Below, one piece after another: positions 10,351 to 18,486 of a stretch of 64,000 nucleotides of DNA. The stretch covers positions 259,275,151-259,339,150 of the forward strand of contig CM048750.1 in NCBI GenBank assembly GCA_026315105.1, given 5' to 3'. The translations under genes were made by a program, and so were the position numbers. Within the stretch, counting starts at the first letter, position 1. Each line of letters begins with the position of its first letter. Below the pieces are notes generated by a model. The model searched no databases, was not told the origin of the DNA, and saw only the letters and a list, made by a program, of their open reading frames with translations. This DNA comes from Locusta migratoria. Its lineage: Eukaryota > Arthropoda > Insecta > Orthoptera > Acrididae.

Positions 10351-12159
10351 CCCTTAACTACTATCTGCGGTCTCCCAGACCGCTACGACTTTTAGTCGAG
10401 ATATTGCACAGACCCCCTGTCAAGCTAAAAGGACTCTTCGGTGTACCTTACTGTGGCCTACAAGGTCCCCGTGCCAGCATTCTTGCAGTGATGCTGCTCC
10501 TTGTTCCGTATCTATGAGCCTTGTGCGGCCTCACTGACCGACCAGTGTGTTTGCGTGCCGCTGGCGCAGGCTGTGCCTCGTAGCGCCTGGCCAGTCGACT
10601 TCGTGAGCGCGGCCTGCTAAGCGACACCGCTGTGGCCTCCCTCTGCTGTTGTGCCGTGGCACACACAAGGATATCTTTAGTGTGTTCCTTTTCTTTTATA
10701 AGGAACATTTAGAAACCTTTCTGTGACAATCGTAAAGGGAAAGGAGATTTCGCATACAATTTACTGTAATTCAAATGGGATTTTTGTATCTAATCACGCT
10801 GTGAATTTGTAATATAATCACTATAATGATGATCTGTTAGCGTGTAGAGAAATTATTACTTGCTGTTCTTTTCGTAGCACAAAAAATAAAAATGTGTTGC
10901 AAATTGCGCCGTGTTTTACTTGTCATGTTACTCATACTACATTGTTTAAAAAATAGTCAAATTTCTACTAATACCTCCTCTAAGAAGAGCAATGAACGAC
11001 AGGAAGTCATGAAATTTTATATTTATCAAACCACTAGTTTCATATATAGAAAACTAGCTGCTCCCCGCGGTTCGTCAGACATTAAAGTGCCAAGAAAGGG
11101 CATAAATAACTACATGACTGTTTGCGACATTGTTAGCACGGAATATATAATTGTCTTGGAACGGATGGAGAGCCAAAAATCTATTGCAGTACGTCCCTGT
11201 AAACGACGTTTCGAGACTTCTTTTTCTCCGAGCATACGTAGAGATTTCTAGCTCTCGATACACGGGAGCAGCCTACCTAGAGCTGTGCGTGCGAGAAACA
11301 TGGGGTGACCAGATGAATACCTGCCACTTTTAACGTTTGTCCTTGACTCTTGTTTGTAGTAATCGAGAAGGCCACTTTGAATGGGAACTGTAAACGATTA
11401 ACCTGGACTGGCAAGTTTGTTGGGCGTACCGCCTGCCATCTGTTGAGTGCATTTGCTACTACTTTCGTTGCAGTTTACTACGTACGCTATTTATACGTGG
11501 CAGTTCGCGCTTTGTACACAAAATAGGGCTTGGTATCTAGATCCCATTCTACACAAAACGTCAATATTTTTTCTTGCCATGGTACTTAGAGCATATTTTA
11601 TTTAAAGTGTTAAATTTATATACATACTTCTTTCATTTGTTACAAGAAATGAAAATGAATGCGGCATAAACGCCAACATTCAGATTTCTTGTGTATGTAA
11701 TTATATATCAGTTAAGCCGTTTTGGCACTATCCAAGAATCTTTTTGTATATTCGAAAGTAAAAAAGACAAGAAAAAATATTTCACTATAGCAGGACCCGA
11801 ACCATTGCCCAAAGTAACCGAAGACTATTACATGACGCGTTTACCCTCGCGGCTAAACATGACATACCTTTTAATGCTTTTCTGTTATATTAGAAGCTTC
11901 TTACAACCGTTACGTATTTCTATGGATATATTTCAAATAAATAACTTGAAATTTCGAATAGAGAGTTCTTATGTCTTGGATTAGGACATAGGCTACTTTT
12001 CAAAATGTTTATTACATCTAAATCAGTGCTGTAGTTTTAGCGTGATGCGGTAACAAACATACAAACTTTCGCATTTATAATATGTATAGGATAAGAGAGC
12101 GGTCTGAGAGACCCCTACATAGTAGTTGCGTTCCTGTCAACGTCTATAGTAGGTAAGGG
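10351..12159. mobile_element. Inner piggyBac-type element (TTAA-flanked)
   Basis: TTAA at 10347-10350 and 12160-12163 flank ends CCCTTAACTACTAT (left) and CCCTTACCTACTAT (right, reverse complement). Inside, both ends also share a GTCTC-CAGACCGCT motif: GGTCTCCCAGACCGCT at 10369 and, inverted, AGCGGTCTGAGAGACC near 12097. The right end carries about 40 extra bases between these motifs. It sits 17 bp from the outer element's right tip. I see no transposase in it. The interior holds a GC-rich block (10450-10660, with an 86-codon minus frame I do not recognise) and a second inserted element. Confidence 0.8.
11050..12093 (+). repeat. RTE/SINE-like retroelement with conserved 5' and 3' motifs
   Basis: Begins AGCTGCTCCCCGCGGTTCGT and ends GCGTGATGCGGTAACAAACA, then ACAAACTTTCGCATTTATAATA. 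In arthropods this pairing of a 'ccgcggtt' head with a 'gtaacaaacatacaaac' tail marks the 3' region of RTE-like LINEs or their SINE partners (knowledge of the motif). A tRNA-like scrap (reverse) lies at 11784-11870. There is no significant coding frame, and the exact left edge is uncertain. Confidence 0.5.
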
Positions 12160-12184
12160 TTAAGCGCGCCTGCCGCAGGGTTAA

Positions 12185-12950
12185 ATGTGATTTGCGAAGT
12201 AAATATGTATATGTAGAGAACGCTTTACGAATTAAGCCGCGGTTCTGTTCACCTGATACCACCCATTATCGGGGAATCCCCCGTGAAGCGCACAGCGCCA
12301 GCCGTCACAGCACGGAGGAACTGGCAGCATGCGTGTTGCGCGACGCTTTTTATGTTGGCGCGGACAGCGGAGGTCGCAGAATCCGAGTGGCGAGGTGCGC
12401 GCGCAGCCTTGACCGCGCATCACAGGCGCCGCGCAGGGCCGCCAACGCGACAGAAATACCGCACAGCAGAAGGCGTGAGCGCGAAGCAGTAGCGGCCGCG
12501 TCAGAGACCTTGACTGCTGGCAACGGCGTAGCGTTTCAGTCCGCCGGCAGGTACAAAGTAGACTTGGCGCGTATTTACCACGGGTGCGTACGGGCAGTTT
12601 CCATCTCCTCACTTCCACATGAATCAAGGTCGTGCAGGCAACGCCTTGTACCAGGTCATCTAAATAGCGTGTCGGTTCTGTGTCGTTTAGTACATCTCTT
12701 TGCCAGTTGCCGACAGTGTTTTGGATCATTGTTATATCCACAGACATGCCGACTCGTCGTTTAAGTGTCCCGTTTCATCAGTGTGTGGCCAGCCACGCAG
12801 TTGGCTATTGCGCAACGTGTGCTAATATTGAAAGCTATCAGAACGGAGAAAGTTATGCAAGCAGCTGTCTTGCAACTTCGTTTGATTCTAGGCCGAAATA
12901 AAGCATTAAATCTGCACTAGTCGCGCGACTTTTCCAACCATTGGAAGTCT
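12185..12950. other. CpG-rich segment, no confirmed gene
   Basis: 12240-12570 is markedly GC- and CpG-rich compared with its surroundings and is open in more than one frame (190 codons plus at 12192-12764, 171 codons minus at 12232-12747). Overlapping frames on opposite strands suggest low stop density from base composition rather than a protein. An AATAAA at about 12896 could serve as a polyadenylation signal. It could be a promoter CpG block, an exon, or part of an unrecognised repeat. Confidence 0.35.
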
Positions 12951-13198
12951 CACGCAGGCCAGTGGCGACGCTAGACGAAAATTGGGCGTCGGCGAACTCG
13001 TCTTTGCGAGGCCCCTTTCACTTTTTCATTCCTGAAGAAAATGTTAAATGAGCTGAATTATACATCAATAATCATAGTAAAATTCGATTAGTATAATATA
13101 GGAGTATTATTGTAATGACAAAATACAATAAACAAACACAAATTAGAGAAACTTTTCAGCTTTTCGTCTCACTGAATTTTTTACTATCACATCTTATG

Positions 13199-13725
13199 TA
13201 TACCCTCCTGCCATTGTTCCCATCTATTAGTACCTGCAATCATTCTTGCTACTTCCATATAGAGGTTACAGATATGGAAGTAGCAAGAATGATTGCAGGT
13301 ACTAATAGATGCAGGTGCTAATAGATTTCCTCATTATGGACACCCTCCTGCCATTGTTCAATGGCAGCAGGGTGTCCATAATGAGGAAATCAAAGAAAAG
13401 CTGGGAATGAACACCATAGATGAAGCAGTTAGAGCGAACAGACTGAGATGGTAGGGTCACGTTACACGCATGGGAGAAGCAAGATTACCTAAGAGACTCA
13501 TGAGCTCGGCAGCGGAGGGTAAGAGGAGTCGAGGTAGACCAAGAAGAAAGTACTTAGATTCGGTGCAGAATGGTTTTGAAGTAAAAAGCATATCAGACGA
13601 GGCATCAATGCCAGCACTGAATAGGGGATCATGGAGGGATTTTATTAGAGGTACTATGCTCCAGACTGTACGCTCAAAGGCAGGATCAGTCTATAATGAT
13701 GATGATGATGATGATGATGATAATA
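13199..13725 (+). pseudogene. LINE ORF2 C-terminus, locally inverted and duplicated, ending in (GAT)n
   Basis: The frame gives VARMIAGTN, then EEIKEKLGMNTIDEAVRANR, GHVTRMGEARLPKR, GKRSRGRPRRKYLDSVQ and WRDFIRGTM. This is the conserved C-terminal extension (GHV.RM...GKR.RGRPR..) of RTE-like and related LINEs. It ends with (ATG/GAT)n at 13696-13721, as many LINE 3' ends do. A stop lies just before GHV. Two perfect or near-perfect hairpins precede it: 13222-13260/13272-13310 and 13324-13356/13359-13391. They are made from inverted copies of this same LINE's sequence. Confidence 0.75.
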
Positions 13726-13886
13726 CTAGACGCTATTTCGGCTTCAGTTGATATTACTGACAACGCAGTCTTTCTTGGCTAACTGTGCTTTTCAAGTTAG
13801 TCTTAATTTTAACTTTGAGAAGCTTCTCTCGGCCGAAGCTGTACTGACTGGAACTGACTGAAATAAATACGGTTAACTAAATAGCT

Positions 13887-14075
13887 GCCAGCCGGGAATG
13901 GCCGAGCGCACTAAGGCGTCATACCACGGTGAGCGAGATCGCCCTCGCCAGGGGTCGAATCCCACCCTTGGGTACGAATTTTGTGTTCGTCCATTGGTTA
14001 AGCTAGTGTAAATTAGATGTAGGTCGTCGCTACATAACCTAGCAGTTGGAAAGCGCCGTTAAACATATAAACAAA
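13887..14075 (+). repeat. tRNA-Leu/Ser-derived SINE, divergent subfamily
   Basis: Head GCCGGGAATGGCCGAGCGCA with CTAAGGCG, then a B-box-like GGGGTCGAATCCC, then a body that differs from the common family (GTAGGTCGTCGCTACATAAC, ending in GGAAAGCGCCGTTAAACA). It lies inside the hAT element. Confidence 0.75.
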
Positions 14076-14175
14076 AGAATGTTAATGTTTCGGTGGTGGC
14101 CGACGTCGCCGACGCCTAGCGCCGCCACTGACGCAGGCAATTTTACTGGAAAACGTCTAGTAATTGAGAATATGT

Positions 14176-14439
14176 AATTCTGTGGCTTGGTTCTAAAAGG
14201 GCCAATGTCAAAAATCTTAGTTTTACGGTATAGGCTTCTGAATATTTTCTGTAATTTTCTGAAAAATATTAACAGTATAATTGGGGCTCACATCTTAAAA
14301 TCCCAGTATCTCTCACCTAGGTCGCTTAGACATCGGCCGATTTAACATTATGAAGACCACGTGAAACTATGGTCTACATCAATAAAACCAATTTTGATAA
14401 ATACTGACATTGGCCCTTTTAGAGCCAAGCCACAGAATT
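14176..14439. repeat. Short foldback element (35-bp arms)
   Basis: Left arm 14176-14210 and right arm 14405-14439 are reverse complements with one mismatch in 35. Both contain GGCTTGG and AAAGGGCCAATGTCA (right arm inverted). The spacer is about 194 bp. It is probably a MITE-like element. No TSD was recognised. Confidence 0.8.
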
Positions 14440-14725
14440 TACTGTGAGAGACCTGTGATTTTCTACATTAATATCTCTGACAATTCCTTCGGAACATAAA
14501 TTTAATACGCTACACCCGGTCTCATTCCATGGTGGCACTTATGCTCAATGACTGTGTATTTGATTTTGAAGAACGTAACCAACATGGAGGTCGAAATGCT
14601 TTACGTGTTTCAACCGTTTTGTTTTTAACATTGATAACCATACAGTGGTCGAAATCTACATCTGTGAATAAATTAATATTTACGACTGATTTCTACAAAA
14701 CGCTACACCCGTTTCATTTTGTAAG

Positions 14726-14913
14726 CCAGCGGCGCGGGAGTAGCCTGCGTTCTGAGGCGCCTTGCTGCCGAGAGTATGCTCGTTCCCGTCGGAGGTCCGA
14801 GTCCTCCCTCGGGCACGGGTTTGTGAGTTGATCTTAGCAGAATTAAGTTAATTTTAAAATCCAGGTACCGATGGTCACTGTAGTTTGGTCCCATAGCTTT
14901 ACGAACATTTGAA
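14726..14913 (+). repeat. tRNA-Leu/Ser-derived SINE
   Basis: Head around GCCAGCGGCGCGGGAGTAGC, B-box-like GGTCCGAGTCC, and the family tail TTTGGTCCCATAGCTTTACG followed by AACATTTGAAAT. More divergent than the copy at 1035. Confidence 0.75.
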
Positions 14914-16279
14914 ATGCGTACACTGGCTACTACAGCTTTTCCAATATAGTCACCCTCTTCCTCTATGAACTTTGCGAACAAATGACACTTTCATGCTCCA
15001 ATAGATCACATTCCTATGTTAAAAGCTTAAACAACATTAAATTTCAAGATCAGGTCAAGTAATCGAAAACGCTCTCATTGGCTTAATCTCAGCTGAAACA
15101 CTTAAGCTTCTTTACCACAAAAGTCATTGTTATCCACAATGATACTATTTCTCAAATAGGGTACAGTATTTACCACACTTTCCCAGTCAAGTTCTTTGTG
15201 AAGAGTTAACCTATCGAATACAGATTAACTGTCGTCGACCTCATCCCATTGGTAATATCACTATAGATTTTTAAAATATCCAAATTCTGCAATAGCATAA
15301 ATATTTAACCGATTTAAGGTTATACTATTTATCCCAACTTTTAATTTCAGTTTACCGGACGATACTTGGCCAAGTGTGCGGCCGTGCCGCGGTGGATATA
15401 CCGGTTCTCGTCGTATAAAAGCTTCCTAGGGTTTTTATTTGTGGACGGAGGAATTATTACTGCTTCCTCCCCGAAGTCCCCTAAAACATCCACATCCTTG
15501 CGGATGCTGTTGCATAGCATTGTACGTTTGTAACGCCCTTCAGTACGCACGAGGTGCCGTAGTTGCTGTCCAAGTCTTTATGGAAAGCATAAAGTTCTGA
15601 CTAACCTGTTGTCTTCTATAGTTGTGTCCCCAGCGCAGAAGGCGGCACACAGGTCGTTGGTTCTTCTACAGCATACAAGTGAGGCTAAAATAAGTTATGT
15701 TGGATGGAAGCATAAGAAGCGACTCGCGAGATTCTTAATTGTCAGGGATGCCATTTATTAAATAAATATATGAACTATTAATACGACACGGCCTATGCTG
15801 CCCGTAGTTCATGTTGAGACCTCGACTGTTCTCAATTATACAAAACTTTACTCATTACCGGCACGGTCCGGCGCATATAGTGGTCAGTTCAGACAAACTG
15901 CGGCGCGTTGCGAGAGGACACCTGACGCTCCATTTCGCGCCAAAACAGGGCCGTCGCGCGCCTTCTGCAAAATCGCTCGTTACAATAAGAGAAGTCACCT
16001 TAAACTTTTTGAATTGGCAAAACCTAGCATGTCCTTGAGAGGTATTTATCACAAATTCTCAGCTCCGAATAATTAATATTTAATATATAATAAAAGTAAT
16101 TTCAAAAGAAATCACGTGACGTGAAATGCAGCAGCCAATGCGAGAAGAGCACAAGTAACATAGGCGGGCTTTTCCACGGGAACCAGCACCTACTGTGCCA
16201 GATGCTACTGCTCCCCACCCCACATTTCAACATATGCTGCATTCCAGCTAATGAGAACTCGCTTGATGGTGCGTGTTTC
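14914..16279. other. No gene identified
   Basis: AT-rich to about 15340, then mixed. 15347-15550 (67 codons minus) and 15795-16076 (93 codons plus, overlapped by other frames) show no recognisable domain. No repeat boundaries were found. Confidence 0.35.
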
Positions 16280-16474
16280 TTAGGCTGCACCTACATTGGA
16301 TCCGGATGTCGTCCGTTCCGATCCGGCGCCAGCTGTCACCGGAGGAAAAACCTCCAGTTGTGTAATGAGCGCGCCTACATTGGAGGCAGAAGCGCCGTAC
16401 GACGCCGTTCGGCACCGGACTGCCGGATTGGTCGACCAAACATGTTTGTTTCCAGTCCGGCAACGCGAGCGGGC

Positions 16475-16603
16475 CGAACGACGAGAAATTTCTGAGGAAG
16501 GAGCCACGCTTGTGGGACCAGCGTATTAAAGGCTACCATAACCGGGATATTAAGCGAGAACTGTGGCATTCTATTGGGGAGCAATTATCAGTCAAAAGTA
16601 AGT
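16475..16603 (+). pseudogene. MADF-domain exon of a Harbinger accessory gene
   Basis: The frame reads DEKFLRKEPRLWDQ, then RIKGYHNRDIKRELWHSIGE. LWD...Y.NR...(x)LW..I is the MADF (Adf-1/SANT-like DNA-binding) signature. In PIF/Harbinger elements the second ORF is such a protein and acts as partner to the transposase. The exon ends in AAAAGTAAGTATCG, a good 5' splice site near 16599. No second exon was found before the opposing transposase remnant, so the gene is probably truncated by internal deletion. Confidence 0.6.
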
Positions 16604-16723
16604 ATCGAAATTATGTTGTAATAGGTTTAATACTTTTATATCATTACATGTTACCACAAATGACAATTTCAGTCATATTAATTTTGACATATAATTTTGA
16701 CATATAATTTTTGAATCAAACTG

Positions 16724-17400
16724 TCAAAAAGAAAAGGACACTACACGATGCGTTCGTTTTGCCACAGAACGGCGCCAAACCCATTCAAGTATGACTTGAA
16801 TTTCTCTGATTATTTGAGCCTGTTTTGACGGTCTGTTTAACGTTCTTGATGAACCATTTTCTTGACGTGGTGATACACTCAAGTCTTGTTCTACGTTTGC
16901 AGAGTTGAAGTCACCACATTGAAGGTCAATAACTATGTTGTGCAGTAAGCAGATACATTTAACTATCCTCTCCGCTTTGCCAGGTTCCGTTTCAATACAT
17001 TTCCCCATTAAACGCCACTTAACAGTCGTGATTCCAAAGGCACATTGCACACAACATCTAGACCCCGATAGCCTGTAATTGAAAACTTTTTCGTCGTGTG
17101 AATGATTTCGTTTCAAAAATATTCGTAGAGCTTAAAGGACTGAACTATGAGGTTATCAGTCCCTAAAGTTACAAACTACTTATGAACTAGCTTAAAGACG
17201 GCACAAACATCCATGCCCGACGGGGATTCGAAGCCCCGACGGGGAACGGCCTCACGCATCGTAGCATAGCGCTCGGCCGCTCCGCCGCGGCGATTTCGTG
17301 TGAAATAAGGTTTCATAAGTTTTCAAAGGATATGCATCACCAGGTGCATCTAATTATTCCAAAGATTCGTCTTCCTTCGTGAGCGTAGTTCAAATGTGTC
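16724..17400 (-). pseudogene. PIF/Harbinger transposase C-terminal part, split by a SINE
   Basis: The open part (17116 down to 16724) reads KVFNYRLSGSRCCVQCAFGI, then KAERIVKCICLLHN. This corresponds to FN..LS.AR..VE.AFG...C..LHN of the DDE_Tnp_4 family. The glutamate expected after R.VV is Q here, so the third catalytic position appears lost. Upstream (minus strand, 17300-17400), fragments like GDAYPLKTY and MKPYFTRN continue the same protein. The SINE at 17112-17291 sits between them with an 8-bp TSD. Non-functional. Confidence 0.72.
17112..17291 (-). repeat. tRNA-Leu/Ser-derived SINE inside the Harbinger transposase
   Basis: Reverse-oriented copy: tail side TTCAAAAATATTCGTAGAGC, B-box complement GGGGATTCGAAGCCCC, and head GCGGCGGAGCGGCCGAGCGC on the minus strand. 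The direct repeat GATTTCGT flanks it at 17104-17111 and 17292-17299. Confidence 0.85.
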
Positions 17401-17639
17401 CTAGTGCCCAACAACTCATTTTAATGGACTATTCCTAATGTTTTGCTAATATATGTATAACCTAACGTTTATTTTCCAAAATTTTCCTCATCACATTCAG
17501 TGCTCATATTTGTCAGTCTTGAACCAAAGAGGTGTTTCATTGTAATTTTTCAAGTCATATATAGGTACCTCTGAACAGCTGCTTATTTGATATTACATTC
17601 ACGTGAAGAAACGTTAACAGATATGTATGTTAATAAATA

Positions 17640-17955
17640 TATTGTAGGTGGGTAGATCGCATAACTAATGAAGAGGTACTTATTAGAATTGGTGAGAAAA
17701 GGAATTTTTGGCACACCCTGACTAAAAGAAGGGATCGCTTGGTAGGACACATTCTTAGACATAGAGGAATCGTAAATTTAGCATTGGATGGAAGTGTGTG
17801 GGGGTAAAAATCGCAGAGGGAGACCAAGAGACGCGTATAGTAAGCAGATTCAAGTGGATGTGTGTTGCCGTTCTTATGAGTAGATGAGAAGGCTTGCTGA
17901 GGATAGAGTAGGGTGGAGAGCTGCATCAAACCAGTCTCCGGACTGAAGACCATAA
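17640..17955 (+). pseudogene. 5'-truncated RTE-type LINE fragment
   Basis: Encodes GWVDRITNEE-like sequence, then KRRDRLVGHILRHRGIVNLA, a GSVWG motif, and the 3' end CATCAAACCAGTCTCCGGAC, then TGAAGACCATAACAACTGTAAC. It is the same family as the full-length copy at 21537-24764, opposite strand. Stops and shifts follow GSVWG. Confidence 0.85.
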
Positions 17956-18486
17956 CAACTGTAACTGATGCCAGAATTTATTTATAATCTAATATTATTT
18001 GGCCATTTATATCGTCTCTTATGCCTTCAAGTATATAGTCAAACGTTTCTATAGACATACGATAGTTGTCTTTGAACTCGTCTGGAAAATTTCGCAGTGA
18101 CTGGCAGTTGTAAAAAATTCCCCTGAAGATCTGTCTTCATTGAAACGATGCACCCAACTCCTTTTCCTACGTTTTTTTATGGCAAACGTTCTTGTCTAGC
18201 AGCAGCCAACACAAAAATCGTCCTAATCACTCGTGATAGCTTCTCAACAGCTGCAACTGGTGACCTATAGCGTGTAACAGAGTGCAGTGCGGAAACCGGT
18301 GACTGGACAGTACACTTAGGCTGACGCTCACTGTCAGTGTAGTCTCCTCCATTGTTTACGTGAGGGCAGTGGGCAGCCAGCGTGCCGCGTGCGTCAGCTG
18401 CTTGCCCTTGCCGAATCGGCCCGGACCCAGTGTAGGCACTCAACACCTGACGGCGCCAGATCGCCGGATCACTCATTACCGGACAG

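Larger units (their letters stand above)
9464..12180. mobile_element. Outer piggyBac-type element (TTAA-flanked), carrying a nested piggyBac
   Basis: TTAA at 9460-9463 and 12181-12184 flank terminal inverted repeats CCCTGCGGCGGGCGCG (9464-9479) and CCCTGCGGCAGGCGCG (reverse of 12165-12180), 15 of 16 identical. TTAA targets and CCY termini are hallmarks of piggyBac. A subterminal inverted motif (GGCGGCATACAGTGCCGCC near the left, GGCGGCACAGTACCGCGCGC near 10305-10324) gives further support. Without the inner element (10351-12159 plus one TTAA) it would be about 0.9 kb, so it is a deletion derivative that keeps only the transposase 3' end. Confidence 0.88.
12960..14130. mobile_element. hAT element with exact 8-bp TSD
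   Basis: The identical octamer ACGCAGGC flanks it at 12952-12959 and 14131-14138. Terminal repeats are CAGTGGCGACGCTAG and CAGTGGCGGCGCTAG (14 of 15), each followed by a GGCGTCGGCGA-like motif. An 8-bp TSD and CAGTGGCG termini are typical of hAT. There is no transposase: the interior is filled by a rearranged LINE end (13199-13725) and a tRNA-derived SINE (13887-14075). It is non-autonomous. Confidence 0.9.

Noticed and set aside
12192..12764. 190-codon forward and 171-codon reverse frames as genes
   Set aside because: They overlap on opposite strands in CpG-rich sequence and show no recognisable motif. Low stop frequency is enough to explain them.
15795..16076. Overlapping frames around 15.8-16.1 kb as a gene
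   Set aside because: Open in both strands with no motif. No supporting splice or promoter signal.
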